Shown here piece after piece: positions 26,656-35,909 of a stretch of 64,000 bases of DNA. Location of the stretch: assembly GCA_947630735.1 (NCBI GenBank), contig CANRIR010000004.1:25222-89221 (forward strand), written 5' to 3'. The DNA comes from an uncultured Marvinbryantia sp. GTDB lineage: Bacteria > Bacillota > Clostridia > Lachnospirales > Lachnospiraceae. Every line of letters starts with the position of its first letter. Position 1 is the first letter of the stretch. The position numbers and the translations under genes were made by a program. The notes under the pieces are model-generated. The model did no database searches, was not told the DNA's origin, and worked only from the letters and a program-made list of their open reading frames with translations.

Positions 26656-28092
26656 GTGAAAAAGAAGGGATTTTTCGCTGCAGCCGTGCTGTTTTTGCTG
26701 GCATTGTGCATGCCGGTCAGCGCGGGCGCCGTCTCATATCAGTGGAAATATATGGGAGGCGGCCACTATAAGTGCTATGCGAACGGCAAGGCAGTCACGA
26801 ACACGTGGGTGGGCATGCGCCACACCAACTATATGGGCTATATGGACCGCAACAAGTGGATCGCGAGAACCCTGAACGGGGTCACAAAAAGCTATTTTGT
26901 GCGGGACGACGGACTGATGCTGACGGATTTTAAGGCAGGCTGGCAGAACATCCGGAACCGGTATTATTACTATACATCCAGCGGCGTGCTGGTAAAGTCC
27001 AAATGGATCACCATTCCCAATGAGGGAAAATACTATGTGGATCAGTATGGGGCCCGCGTGACGGGGCTGGTCAGATTCTCGGACGGCTACCGCTATTTTT
27101 CCGCGGACGGCAAGAGCCAGACCGGCCTGCAGAGGATCAACAATAAATACTATTACTTTGACCCCGCCACAAGGCTGGCCTACACAAACGGATTTTACCA
27201 GGTGGGGAACATGACCTACGCGTTCGATGAGAAAGGCGCGCTGGAGGTCGGCTGGGTAAAGGGCAACAACGGAAAATGGTACTACTTTAACAAATACATG
27301 CTCAAAAGCAGCTGGCTGAACGTGAAGGGCTACCGCTTCTATCTGATGGCGGACGGCACCCGCGCCTCCGGACTGCAGAAGATCGGCGGGAAGCTTTACT
27401 ATTTTGACCCGGACAACGGGACGCTGCAGATCAACAAAGCCATCACGACAGAGGACGGCAAAAAGTATACGTCGGATGCCAGCGGCGTCTGCACGCCGGT
27501 GTCGGATTTTCAGTCCCCCTCCGCGGACATGCTGTTTTTCCTGGTGTTTGAGTCCGGCTCGGAGGCTTACCGCCAGGCGGGCGGCGACAACGGAGCTGCC
27601 TGCGGCGCCTACCAGTTCGACTACCGGTATTCCCTGCTGCCCTTCGTCAAGTGGGCATACGAGCAGAACAGCACGGTGTGCGAGCTGTTTAAAGATTATC
27701 TGAAGCTGCCAAACGGCGAATCCTTAAAATCCAACCGGACGTTCTTCAACGCCTGGATGACCACCTACGACCGCCACCCGAAGGAGTTCTCCGCGCTCCA
27801 GGACGAGTACGCGAAAGAACAGTATTATGATCCGGTGGAGAGGATGCTGGCCAACGAGGGGATCCTGCTGGCGGGGCGCTCCGATGTGGTAAAGGGCTCC
27901 GTGTTCAGCTACTCCATCCACCGCGGGCCTCTGGAGGCCATCAACGCGGTAAGGGCCTGCCAGATTACCAGCAAGGTTTCCGACAAGCTGTTCCTGTACC
28001 GGATCTACCGGTACCGCACACAGCAATATCCGGCTTACAAGTACCGGTTTGACGCAGAGTACAAGCTGGCGCTTGAGACGCTTGGGGAATAG
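26656..28092 (+). CDS. Secreted wall-repeat protein with unassigned C-terminal domain
   Basis: A 478-residue exported protein. The start is GTG 26656, 8 bases after GGAGGGG. A signal peptide (KKKGFFAAAVLFLLALC) is followed by aromatic wall-binding repeats (about 30-290), such as NNKYYYFDPATR and GGKLYYFDPDNG. The C-terminal 180 residues begin LFFLVFESGSEAY, with GGDNGAACGAYQFDYRYSLL and SYSIHRGP further on. The E-S-G and GAYQFD pattern recalls lysozyme-like folds, so muramidase activity is possible, but I do not recognise the family. It lies 29 bases after its SleB-type neighbour and is probably co-transcribed. Confidence 0.82.
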   Translation: MKKKGFFAAAVLFLLALCMPVSAGAVSYQWKYMGGGHYKCYANGKAVTNTWVGMRHTNYMGYMDRNKWIARTLNGVTKSYFVRDDGLMLTDFKAGWQNIRNRYYYYTSSGVLVKSKWITIPNEGKYYVDQYGARVTGLVRFSDGYRYFSADGKSQTGLQRINNKYYYFDPATRLAYTNGFYQVGNMTYAFDEKGALEVGWVKGNNGKWYYFNKYMLKSSWLNVKGYRFYLMADGTRASGLQKIGGKLYYFDPDNGTLQINKAITTEDGKKYTSDASGVCTPVSDFQSPSADMLFFLVFESGSEAYRQAGGDNGAACGAYQFDYRYSLLPFVKWAYEQNSTVCELFKDYLKLPNGESLKSNRTFFNAWMTTYDRHPKEFSALQDEYAKEQYYDPVERMLANEGILLAGRSDVVKGSVFSYSIHRGPLEAINAVRACQITSKVSDKLFLYRIYRYRTQQYPAYKYRFDAEYKLALETLGE

Positions 28093-28106
28093 ACGGACAG
28101 AATACA

Positions 28107-28178
28107 GGGGTCTGCTGCAAAATACCTGGCGTGGATCGTGGCAATCTGCGCCAGGTACATTTTGCGGCAGCCCCGTTT
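28107..28178. repeat. Palindromic element, copy B (about 72 bp)
   Basis: The left arm 28107-28130 (GGGG-T-CTGCTGCAAAAT-ACCTGGC) faces the right arm 28150-28177. The right arm matches that of copy A (18508-18537) at all but two positions. It lies between the wall-repeat gene and cobT. Confidence 0.82.
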
Positions 28179-28224
28179 TATGATAATACGAAAAGACATT
28201 GAGCAGCAAAGGACGGAACGGCAA

Positions 28225-29274
28225 ATGACAGACTGGAAAGAAAGATACAGGGCTAAGAGCCCGGATGAGGAGGCGATGCGTCTCTGCCAGAAAAGGTGGG
28301 ACAGCATCGCAAAGCCGCTGCACAGCCTTGGAGTCATGGAGGACGACCTGGTCCGCATCGCGGGGATGACGGGGAGCCCCAAGATCTCTCTTTCGAAGAA
28401 GGGGCTTATCATCATGTGCGCGGACAACGGCGTGGTGGAGGAGGGCGTCACCCAGTCGGGGCAGGAGGTGACCGCCATCGTGGCGGACAATTTTCTCACC
28501 GGCCAGGCGACGGCGGCGATCCTCTGCAAAAAAGCCGGGGCGGACATTTTCCCGGTAGACATCGGGGTGGCGGCGGACACCCGCATCCTCAACCGGAAGA
28601 TTGCGCGCGGCACCAGAAACCTGGCGAAGGAACCCGCCATGACGAGAGCCCAGGCCCTTGACGCCGTGCAGGTCGGGCTGGATCTGGTGCGGGAGTTAAA
28701 AGAGAAGGGTTATGAGATCCTGGCGACGGGGGAGATGGGCATCGGCAACACCACCACCAGCAGCGCGCTGGCCTGCGCGTTTTTACACCGCGAGCCGGAG
28801 GAGATGACGGGAAAGGGCGCCGGCCTGACCGGGGAGGGCCTGGAGAAAAAGATCCGGGTGATCCGGTCGGCCCTTGCCCTGCACCTTCCGTCCTGCCGGG
28901 ACGCGGTGGATGTGCTGGCAGCCCTGGGCGGTCTGGATATCGCGGGGCTTGCGGGCGTGTTTTTGGGCGGCGCGGCTTATCGTATGCCCATCGTCATAGA
29001 CGGGTTCATCTCCTCCGTGGCCGCTTTGACTGCGGTGCAGATCGAACCGAAGTGCCGGCATTTCATGCTGGCCTCCCACGTGTCAAAGGAGCCCGCCTCC
29101 CGGATCGTGATGGACGCCCTGGGGCTTCAGGCGCCGCTGCACGCGGATATGTGCCTCGGGGAGGGCACCGGCGCGGTGGCGCTGTTCCCGTTTCTGGATA
29201 TGGCGTGCGAGGTGTACGGGAAGATGAGCACGTTTGACGATATTTCTCTGGAGGCGTACCAGCCTCTTTTGTAG
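28225..29274 (+). CDS. cobT: Nicotinate-nucleotide:dimethylbenzimidazole phosphoribosyltransferase
   Basis: Activates the lower-ligand base as alpha-ribazole phosphate for cobalamin. It is 349 residues. Family marks are MCADNGVVEEGV, MGIGNTTTSSAL, GAGLTGEG and the catalytic GEGTGA near the C-terminus. ATG 28225 (MTDWKERY) suits the family N-terminus; ATG 28180 would add 15 residues and lies at the end of the palindromic element. It opens a five-gene nucleotide-loop cluster. There is no room for a cobalamin riboswitch in the 133-base gap upstream. Confidence 0.94.
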   Translation: MTDWKERYRAKSPDEEAMRLCQKRWDSIAKPLHSLGVMEDDLVRIAGMTGSPKISLSKKGLIIMCADNGVVEEGVTQSGQEVTAIVADNFLTGQATAAILCKKAGADIFPVDIGVAADTRILNRKIARGTRNLAKEPAMTRAQALDAVQVGLDLVRELKEKGYEILATGEMGIGNTTTSSALACAFLHREPEEMTGKGAGLTGEGLEKKIRVIRSALALHLPSCRDAVDVLAALGGLDIAGLAGVFLGGAAYRMPIVIDGFISSVAALTAVQIEPKCRHFMLASHVSKEPASRIVMDALGLQAPLHADMCLGEGTGAVALFPFLDMACEVYGKMSTFDDISLEAYQPLL

Positions 29275-29287
29275 AAGGGAGAACACA

Positions 29288-29827
29288 ATGTTTGCTGTGG
29301 TGACCGGAGGAAGCGGAAGCGGGAAATCCGCCTGCGCGGAGGAGCTGATCCTGTCTTTGGGCGAGCGGAAGCGCTATTATATCGCAACCATGCAGGCGCG
29401 GGACGAGGAGGGCAGAGCGCGCGTGCGCAGGCACCGTGCCATGCGCGCCGACAAGCGCTTCGAGACCATAGAATGTCCCGCGGATCTGGAGACGGCGGCG
29501 GTGGAGCCGGGCAGCGCGGTGCTTTTGGAGTGTATGTCCAATCTGGCCGCCAACGAATTTTTTGACGGCAGTTCTCATACCCCGGAGGAGACCGCGCAGA
29601 AGATCCTGGCGGGGCTTGAGAAGCTGCGCGGCCAGTGCAAAGACCTGGTCGTGGTCACGAACGAGGTGTTCTCGGACGGGATGGACTACGACGCGGGGAC
29701 GCGCGCCTATCTGGAATGTCTGGGAAGGATCAACTGCGCGATGGCGCGCAGGGCCGACCGGGTGATCGAGGTGGTCTGCGGGATCCCGGTTTTTTTGCAG
29801 ACCGCAGATGTGAGGAGAGAGAAATGA
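29288..29827 (+). CDS. cobU: Adenosylcobinamide kinase/guanylyltransferase
   Basis: Phosphorylates adenosylcobinamide and then loads GMP. It is 179 residues, the family size. Walker A is TGGSGSGKSACAEE at residues 6-19; RYYIATMQA and RRHRAMR follow, the latter holding the His region that carries GMP in CobU. The later motif reads VTNEVFSDG rather than the usual NEVGxG, a local divergence. ATG 29288 follows AGAAGGGAGA. Its stop overlaps cobS as ATGA. Confidence 0.9.
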   Translation: MFAVVTGGSGSGKSACAEELILSLGERKRYYIATMQARDEEGRARVRRHRAMRADKRFETIECPADLETAAVEPGSAVLLECMSNLAANEFFDGSSHTPEETAQKILAGLEKLRGQCKDLVVVTNEVFSDGMDYDAGTRAYLECLGRINCAMARRADRVIEVVCGIPVFLQTADVRREK

Positions 29828-30585
29828 CGCTTGTCTATGGGTTTATCATTGCGTTTTCCATGTATTCCCGCCTGCCCATGCCGAGGGTAGAGTGGACGAA
29901 GGAGCGCATGCGCTACGCGCTCTGTTTTTTCCCGCTCGTGGGCGGGGTGATCGGACTGCTTTTCATACTGTGGATGCGCTTCGGCGCGTATCTTACGGGG
30001 GAGGGGGACCTGCATACGGCGGTGCTCCTTCTGATCCCGGTGCTGGTGACGGGGGGCATCCATCTGGACGGCTTCCTGGACACGGCGGACGCCTTAAGCT
30101 CCCAGCAGACGGCCGAAAGAAAGCTGGAGATCCTGAAGGATCCCCACACGGGAGCCTTCGCGGTGATCTGCGGCATCTGCTATTTTATACTGGCGTTTGG
30201 CGTTTACCGCCAGCTGGACCTGCGCACGGCGGGGGTGGCCGGCATCTCTTTTGTGCTGTCGCGGGCGTTCAGCGGCCTTTCGGTGGTCACCTTCCGGATG
30301 GCAAAAGACAGCGGCCTGGCCGCATCGTTTTCGGACGCGGCGCAGAAGCGCGCGGTCGCCGCGGTGATGGCGGTCTATATCCTGATCTGCCCGGTCCTTC
30401 TGTATGCGGCAGGAGGGATGTGCGGGCTTAGCAGCTTTGGCGCGGGCCTGCTGACGTTTCTCTACTACCGGTGGATGTCTTATCGGAAATTCGGCGGCAT
30501 TACGGGCGACCTGGCCGGGTTCTTCCTGCAGGTGTGCGAGCTTGCCATGGCCGCCGCGGCGGTGGTGTCTGCCCGCTTTTTCTAG
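29824..30585 (+). CDS. cobS: Adenosylcobinamide-GDP ribazoletransferase (cobalamin synthase)
   Basis: Membrane enzyme joining adenosylcobinamide-GDP with alpha-ribazole (phosphate). It is 253 residues with six or so hydrophobic segments. Signatures are GGIHLDGFLDTADAL (about 79-93), the acidic metal site, and GGITGDLAGFFLQ near the C-terminus. A longer frame begins at 29635, but ATG 29824 overlaps the cobU stop and starts the conserved region. RBS GAGAGA lies just upstream. Confidence 0.94.
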   Translation: MTLVYGFIIAFSMYSRLPMPRVEWTKERMRYALCFFPLVGGVIGLLFILWMRFGAYLTGEGDLHTAVLLLIPVLVTGGIHLDGFLDTADALSSQQTAERKLEILKDPHTGAFAVICGICYFILAFGVYRQLDLRTAGVAGISFVLSRAFSGLSVVTFRMAKDSGLAASFSDAAQKRAVAAVMAVYILICPVLLYAAGGMCGLSSFGAGLLTFLYYRWMSYRKFGGITGDLAGFFLQVCELAMAAAAVVSARFF

Positions 30586-30606
30586 GAAATGGAGGCGTTT
30601 GGAGAT

Positions 30607-30996
30607 ATGAAACTGGTGATCGGCGGCGCGTATCAGCAGAAGCGGGAAGCCGCCATGGAGCTGTTCGGGCTCTGTGAGGCGGATTTTGCGGACGGGGCCT
30701 TGTGCGGGCCGGAGGAGATCTTCTCCTGCAGGGCGCTCTTTGGATTTCACGAATATGTGCGGCGCTGCATGAAGCAGGGATATCCTGCGGAGACGCTTGC
30801 GGAGCGTCTGGCCGCAGAGAACCCGGACATTCTGATCATTTCGGATGAGATCGGCTGCGGCGTGGTGCCGCTGTCAAAAGAAGACCGCGAGTGGCGGGAG
30901 CGCACGGGGCGGATCCTGTGCCGGATCGCCCAGCTCTCGGACGCGGTGGTGCGCGTGACGGCGGGCATTCCCACGGTCATCAAGGGGAGTGTGTGA
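30607..30996 (+). CDS. CobU-like protein with degenerate P-loop
   Basis: A 129-residue protein resembling a shortened CobU. The N-terminus MKLVIGGAYQQKREA aligns with the CobU P-loop (TGGARSGKS) but has lost the Gly and Ser around the Lys. The C-terminal part, IISDEIGCGVVPLSKEDREW ending with VTAGIPTVIK, matches the CobU NEVGxGVVP region well. The GMP-bearing middle is mostly missing. It may be a partner of the full-length CobU two genes upstream, which in turn has a diverged NEVGxG motif, or a remnant under decay. ATG 30607 follows GGAG; 30589 is an alternative. It ends 1 base before the phosphatase gene. Confidence 0.75.
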   Translation: MKLVIGGAYQQKREAAMELFGLCEADFADGALCGPEEIFSCRALFGFHEYVRRCMKQGYPAETLAERLAAENPDILIISDEIGCGVVPLSKEDREWRERTGRILCRIAQLSDAVVRVTAGIPTVIKGSV

Positions 30997-30997
30997 G

Positions 30998-31600
30998 ATG
31001 TTGATCTATCTGGTCCGGCACGGGGCCACGGCGGGCAATCTGCAGGGGCGCTATATCGGGACGACCGACGAGCCCCTCTGCCGGCAGGGGAAAAAAGAGC
31101 TGGAGGAACGAGCGGCGCTTCCCGGGACGGAAGCGCTCTTTGTGAGCCCCATGCTGCGGTGCCGCCAGACGGCGGACATCCTGTACCCCGGCATGGAGCA
31201 GCATGTGGTCCCGGACTTTCGGGAATGTGATTTCGGCGCGTTCGAGAATAAAAATTATAAAGAGCTTTCCAGGGATCCTGCTTACCAGGCGTGGGTCGAC
31301 AGCGGGGGAAGGCGCCCGTTCCCGGGCGGGGAGAGCCGGGAGCAGTTCCAGGAGCGCTGTGTGGACGCGTTCTGCACCGTCTGCCGCCGCGCCCGGGCTG
31401 CCGGCTGGGAGTCCTTTGCCTGCGTGGTCCACGGCGGGACGATCATGTCGATCCTGGAGGCGCTTGCCCGGCCAAAGCAGGATTATTTTTCCTACCAGAC
31501 AAAAAACGGCGGCGGGTACGCCGTGCTCTGGGAGGAGCGGGACGGAAATAAATTCGAACATATGGTTGATTTTGAACTGTCAGTGTGGTATGCTTTCTAA
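30998..31600 (+). CDS. cobC: Histidine phosphatase, probable alpha-ribazole phosphatase
   Basis: A 200-residue member of the histidine phosphatase (phosphoglycerate mutase-like) family. The phosphohistidine motif is LVRHGATAGN near residue 8, the second Arg is in SPMLRCRQTA, Glu is in FRECDFGAFE and the second His in VVHGGT. Position at the end of a cobT-cobU-cobS cluster points to alpha-ribazole-5-phosphate as substrate. A different sugar phosphate cannot be excluded. ATG 30998 follows AAGGGGAG by 8 bases; the in-frame GTG at 30989 overlaps that site. Confidence 0.85.
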   Translation: MLIYLVRHGATAGNLQGRYIGTTDEPLCRQGKKELEERAALPGTEALFVSPMLRCRQTADILYPGMEQHVVPDFRECDFGAFENKNYKELSRDPAYQAWVDSGGRRPFPGGESREQFQERCVDAFCTVCRRARAAGWESFACVVHGGTIMSILEALARPKQDYFSYQTKNGGGYAVLWEERDGNKFEHMVDFELSVWYAF

Positions 31601-31624
31601 AGATGTGTGTGAGGAGAGAACGGG

Positions 31625-32224
31625 ATGATCGCATTTGTAAAGGGAAAGATCGTGGAGATGGATGAGAGCGCCGTAGTGGTGGAAAACGGCGGCGTGGGAT
31701 ATCTGATCTATGTGAACGGAAGGGACGCGGGCAGGCTCCGCATGGGGGATGAAGTCCTGCTGCACACGTATTTCCATGTGCGGGAGGATGCCATGCAGCT
31801 GTTCGGTTTCCTGGACCGGGACGATCTGCGCGTCTTCCGCCTGCTCCTGGGCGTAAACGGGATCGGGCCGAAGGCGGCCCACGGCATCCTGTCGGCGCTC
31901 ACGCCGAACGATCTTCGCTTTGCCGTGCTGGCGGATGATGTGAAGGCCATCGAGGCGGCCCCGGGCATCGGCAGAAAGACGGCCCAGAAGATGATCCTGG
32001 AGCTGAAGGACAAATTTGATCTGCAGGAGGCGTTCGAGGAGAAGCTTGCGGCGGCGCCCGCCGCGAAAAGCGCGGCGTCGGACAGCCAGGACGAGGCAGT
32101 GCAGGCCCTTGTGGCTCTGGGCTATTCGGGAGCCGACGCCCTGAAGGCGGTCCGCGCGGTGGCCGCGGAGGGCATGGGGACCGAGGATATCCTGAAGGCT
32201 GCCTTGAAGAATATATCGTTTTAA
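31625..32224 (+). CDS. ruvA: Holliday junction DNA helicase subunit RuvA
   Basis: Binds four-way junctions and loads RuvB. It is 199 residues: an OB-fold N-terminus (MIAFVKGKIVEMDESAVVVE), helix-hairpin-helix repeats around LLGVNGIGPKAAHGIL and AAPGIGRKTAQKMILELKDK, and a C-terminal domain III (VQALVALGYSGADA) that contacts RuvB. RuvC is absent, as usual in Firmicutes, where RecU (also in this window) resolves junctions. ruvB follows after 15 bases. Confidence 0.96.
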   Translation: MIAFVKGKIVEMDESAVVVENGGVGYLIYVNGRDAGRLRMGDEVLLHTYFHVREDAMQLFGFLDRDDLRVFRLLLGVNGIGPKAAHGILSALTPNDLRFAVLADDVKAIEAAPGIGRKTAQKMILELKDKFDLQEAFEEKLAAAPAAKSAASDSQDEAVQALVALGYSGADALKAVRAVAAEGMGTEDILKAALKNISF

Positions 32225-32239
32225 GTTGGGGGAGCAGAT

Positions 32240-33232
32240 ATGGACAGAAGGATCATAGAGACCGAGGCGATGGAGGAGGACGTCCGGATGGAGCCCAGCC
32301 TCCGCCCCAGGACGCTTGCGGAGTATATCGGCCAGGAAAAGGCAAAACAGAATCTGAAGATCTATATCGAGGCCGCGAAGCAGCGCGGGGACTCCTTGGA
32401 CCACGTGCTCTTTTACGGGCCGCCGGGTCTCGGAAAGACAACGCTGGCCGGCATCATTGCCAGTGAGATGAACGTGAACATGAAGGTCACCTCCGGCCCG
32501 GCCATTGAAAAACCGGGCGAGATGGCTGCCATTTTAAACAATCTGCAGGAGGGGGATGTGCTCTTTGTGGACGAGATCCACCGCCTGAACCGGCAGGTGG
32601 AGGAGGTGCTCTACCCGGCCATGGAGGATTTCGCCATCGATATCGTGATCGGCAAGGGTGCGACGGCGCGCTCCATCCGCCTGGATCTGCCGCGCTTCAC
32701 CCTGGTGGGGGCCACCACGCGCGCAGGCCTTTTGACGGCCCCCCTGCGCGACCGCTTCGGCGTGATCCACCATCTGGAATTTTATTCGGTGGAGGAGCTT
32801 TCCACCATCATCCGCCACTCCGCCAAAGTGCTGGGCGTGCAGATCGATCCGGCGGGCGCCGACGAGCTGGCCAGGCGTTCCCGGGGGACGCCGCGCATTG
32901 CCAACCGCCTGTTAAAGCGGGTGCGGGATTTCGCCCAGGTAAAATACGACGGGCACATCACGGAGGAAGTGGCAAACCTGGCGCTGGACCTTCTGGAGGT
33001 GGACCGCTACGGGCTGGACATGACGGACAGGCGCCTGCTCATCACGCTGATCAAACATTTTTCCGGCGGTCCGGTGGGATTAGATACCCTGGCGGCCACC
33101 ATAGGGGAGGACGCGGGGACCATCGAGGATGTGTACGAGCCCTACCTTCTGAAAAACGGGTTTCTGAACCGCACGGCCAGGGGGCGTGTGGCCACGGAGA
33201 AAGCTTATCATCATCTGAACTTGCAATTATAG
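32240..33232 (+). CDS. ruvB: Holliday junction branch migration ATPase RuvB
   Basis: AAA+ motor of branch migration, 330 residues. Walker A is [11 protein letters not shown] near residue 58, Walker [10 protein letters not shown] near 110, sensor 1 region LVGATTRAG, the Arg finger region APLRDRFG, and a C-terminal winged helix. The N-terminus ...[15 protein letters not shown] is typical. GGGGGAG precedes ATG 32240. It forms one unit with ruvA. Confidence 0.97.
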   Translation: MDRRIIETEAMEEDVRMEPSLRPRTLAEYIGQEKAKQNLKIYIEAAKQRGDSLDHVLFYGPPGLGKTTLAGIIASEMNVNMKVTSGPAIEKPGEMAAILNNLQEGDVLFVDEIHRLNRQVEEVLYPAMEDFAIDIVIGKGATARSIRLDLPRFTLVGATTRAGLLTAPLRDRFGVIHHLEFYSVEELSTIIRHSAKVLGVQIDPAGADELARRSRGTPRIANRLLKRVRDFAQVKYDGHITEEVANLALDLLEVDRYGLDMTDRRLLITLIKHFSGGPVGLDTLAATIGEDAGTIEDVYEPYLLKNGFLNRTARGRVATEKAYHHLNLQL

Positions 33233-33249
33233 GAAAAGTCGGGTATACT
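33221..33249 (+). promoter_or_regulatory. zapA promoter, -35 inside ruvB
   Basis: TTGCAA (33221-33226), 17-base spacer, TATACT (33244-33249); the -35 lies in the last codons of ruvB. Confidence 0.6.
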
Positions 33250-33308
33250 GTTAACAAACAGGCGGAATGAGAACCACATCGGTGGAGAGTACCACAGGAG
33301 GAAACGGC

Positions 33309-33638
33309 ATGTCGACAAAAAACCAGGCACAGGTTGTCATAGACGGGAAACTGCTGATCGTCAGCGGCTATGAGAGCGAGGAATATATCCAGAGGGTTTC
33401 GTACTATCTGAACACCAAACTGGCGGAGTTCAAAAAGCTGGACGGGTACCGCAGGCAGTCGGAGGACCGGAAGAACATCCTGATGCAGCTCAACATCGCG
33501 GACGATTATTTCAAGGCCAAAAAACAGGTGGAGATCCTGGAGGATCACGTGGCCGCCAGAGATAAGGAGATCTTTGACCTGAAGCATGCGCTGATGGATA
33601 TGCAGAGAAAGCTCGAAGAGTTACAGATGAAAAAATAA
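33309..33638 (+). CDS. zapA: Cell division protein ZapA
   Basis: A 109-residue Z-ring-associated protein that cross-links FtsZ filaments. It has the ZapA fold: a short beta hairpin (VVIDGKLLIVSGYESEEY) followed by a long coiled coil (QVEILEDHVAARDKEIFDLK to the end). ATG 33309 follows AGGAGG; the ATG at 33267 is upstream of that site. A terminator follows directly. Confidence 0.9.
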   Translation: MSTKNQAQVVIDGKLLIVSGYESEEYIQRVSYYLNTKLAEFKKLDGYRRQSEDRKNILMQLNIADDYFKAKKQVEILEDHVAARDKEIFDLKHALMDMQRKLEELQMKK

Positions 33639-33641
33639 TGC

Positions 33642-33682
33642 TGCCGCAAATCCGGGCACGCCTGGCTTTGCGGTATTTTTTT
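33642..33682 (+). terminator. Intrinsic terminator after zapA
   Basis: TGCCGCAAA (33642-33650) pairs with TTTGCGGTA (33667-33675), followed by T7. Confidence 0.85.
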
Positions 33683-33696
33683 GACAGGTGAGGAAG

Positions 33697-35901
33697 ATGG
33701 AGACAGAACTTTTGGCGCCCGCAGGCTCCTACGAGAGCATGATCGCCGCGTTTGCGGCGGGAGCCGACGCGGTTTATATCGGTGGAAAGCGCTTTGGCGC
33801 GCGTGCCTATGCGGACAACCCAAAGGACGAGGACATCCTGCGGGCTGTTTCCTACGCGCATGAGAGAGAAAAAAAACTGTATCTGACGGTCAACACCCTC
33901 CTGAAAGACCGGGAGATGGAGGAGCTGTACGCTTATCTGAACCCCTTCTACCGGGAAGGGCTGGACGCCGTCATCGTGCAGGACTGGGGCGTATTTTCCT
34001 TCGTGCGGGACGCGTTCCCCGGGATGGATATCCATGCCAGCACCCAGATGGGCATTACCGGCGTGTACGGGGCGAAGCTGGCAAAGGAGATGGGGGCGTC
34101 CCGCGTGGTGACGGCGCGGGAGCTCTCCCTAAAGGAGATAGCCGCCATCCATGAGCGCGCGGACATCGAGATCGAGAGCTTTGTGCACGGCGCGCTCTGT
34201 TTCTGCTATTCCGGCCAGTGCCTGTTCAGCAGCCTCATCGGCGGAAGGAGCGGGAACCGGGGCAGGTGCGCCCAGCCCTGCCGCCTTCCCTACGATCTTC
34301 TGGACGAGCGGGGCGCTCTCAGAGAAAAAGACCGGTACCTTCTAAGCCCCAGGAATCTGTGCGCCCTGGATCTGCTGCCGGATATCCTGGACGCCGGCGT
34401 GTATTCCCTGAAGATAGAAGGGCGCATGAAGAGTCCGGAGTACACGGCGGGTGTGACGCGCATATACAGGCGCTGCCTGGAGCGCCTTGCGCAGCGCGGG
34501 CGGGACGGATATTTTGTGCGCGAGGAAGAAAAAAGAGAATTGCTGGATCTGTATGACCGCGGCGGTTTTTCCACAGGCTATTACCGCCGGCACAACGGCC
34601 CGGAGATGATCTGGGCGAAACGGCCGTCCGTGCCCCAAAAAGATACGGCGCGCAGCGAGAAGCTTGCGGACGAGCTGCGCAGGACGTTTTTAGAACCGGA
34701 AAATTCGGTAAAAATTAATGGGAAATTAAGACTTTGCGCCCAAAAACCTGCTATACTGGAGGTAAGCTGCAAAGGACGGCAGGCGCAGGTTTCGGGGCCT
34801 CTGGTGCAGACGGCGCAGAGCCGCCCCCTGACGAAAGAGGAGGCGGAGCGCCGGATCCGGAAGACCGGTGGAAGCGGCTATGTGTTTGACCGGCTCTCGC
34901 TAGAGGCGGAGGACGGGATCTTTTTCCCGGCAGGGGAGCTGAACCGGCTGCGCAGGTCCGCCATCGACGCCCTGCGCGAGGAGATGGCAGAGGAGTACCG
35001 CCGGCAGGACGGATCCCTGCGCGGAGCGAAACAGCGCGAAGATCAGGGGGCGCCGTCCGATACGGAGCCTTCCGCGTGCACGCTGACGGTCTCTTTGGAG
35101 GATGCGGAGAGTTTTTCATCGCTCTGCCGCATCCAGGAAGTGCGCACCATCTGTCTGGACTGCTGCGCGTTCCCTGCGCGGAGGGCATTTTTGGAAAGAT
35201 CCGCGGAATATATAAGGCAGGCCCATGAGACGGGCAAGGAGTGCGTGTATATCCTGCCATGGATCTTCCGTGAGCAGGCGCTGTCCTATTACCGCTGGGA
35301 GGATGCGGGGAAGGTCCTTGAGCTGTACGACGCGGTTCTTCTCAGGAACCAGGAGGAATTTGCGTTTCTGCGGGAGCACGGCTACAGCGGGCGTATGGCG
35401 GCGGACTGGAACCTTTACACCTTCAACCGGGAGGCGGCAGGGTTCTGGAGACAGGCGGGCCTCTCCTGGGATACGGTACCGCCGGAGCTGAACCGGCATG
35501 AGATCCGGGAGCGCGGCTGCCGGGACAGTGAGCTGCTGGTGTACGGATATCAGCCCCTCATGGTCACGGCCCAGTGTCAGGTGAAAAATACCATGGGCTG
35601 TGAAAAAAAGCCGCGCACGCTGTATCTGAAAGACCGCATGCAGAAGCGGTTCCGGGTCGTAAACCGCTGTATGTTCTGCTACAATGTCATATACAACAGC
35701 ACGCCGCTGGAGCTGTACGCAAACGCGGAAGAGATCAAAAAGCTGGGGCCTCGCAGCATCCGGCTGCAGTTTACAAAGGAGACGGCGCAGGAGACCTTAA
35801 GGACCGTGCGGGATTACGCGGATGCCTTTTTCGGAACCGGCCGTCTGGAACGGGATGTAAAAGAATTTACAAGGGGGCACTTCGGGCGCGGAGTGGAATA
35901 G
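33697..35901 (+). CDS. Peptidase U32 family protein with extended C-terminus
   Basis: A 734-residue member of the U32 family (YegQ/RlhA/collagenase-like), several of which hydroxylate RNA rather than cut protein. The N-terminal half begins LLAPAGSYESM and carries the U32 signature around FVHGALCFCYSGQC, then GNRGRCAQPCR, with clustered Cys that may hold a metal or Fe-S site. The C-terminal 380 residues form a DUF3656-type extension found in Gram-positive members, ending near further Cys (MFCYN). ATG 33697 follows AGGTGAGG; GTG 33688 overlaps that site. ftsW follows after 8 bases. Confidence 0.9.
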   Translation: METELLAPAGSYESMIAAFAAGADAVYIGGKRFGARAYADNPKDEDILRAVSYAHEREKKLYLTVNTLLKDREMEELYAYLNPFYREGLDAVIVQDWGVFSFVRDAFPGMDIHASTQMGITGVYGAKLAKEMGASRVVTARELSLKEIAAIHERADIEIESFVHGALCFCYSGQCLFSSLIGGRSGNRGRCAQPCRLPYDLLDERGALREKDRYLLSPRNLCALDLLPDILDAGVYSLKIEGRMKSPEYTAGVTRIYRRCLERLAQRGRDGYFVREEEKRELLDLYDRGGFSTGYYRRHNGPEMIWAKRPSVPQKDTARSEKLADELRRTFLEPENSVKINGKLRLCAQKPAILEVSCKGRQAQVSGPLVQTAQSRPLTKEEAERRIRKTGGSGYVFDRLSLEAEDGIFFPAGELNRLRRSAIDALREEMAEEYRRQDGSLRGAKQREDQGAPSDTEPSACTLTVSLEDAESFSSLCRIQEVRTICLDCCAFPARRAFLERSAEYIRQAHETGKECVYILPWIFREQALSYYRWEDAGKVLELYDAVLLRNQEEFAFLREHGYSGRMAADWNLYTFNREAAGFWRQAGLSWDTVPPELNRHEIRERGCRDSELLVYGYQPLMVTAQCQVKNTMGCEKKPRTLYLKDRMQKRFRVVNRCMFCYNVIYNSTPLELYANAEEIKKLGPRSIRLQFTKETAQETLRTVRDYADAFFGTGRLERDVKEFTRGHFGRGVE

Positions 35902-35909
35902 ACAGGCCT

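Noticed and set aside
28093..28224. Cobalamin riboswitch before cobT
   Set aside because: The gap is too short and is mostly filled by the palindromic element.
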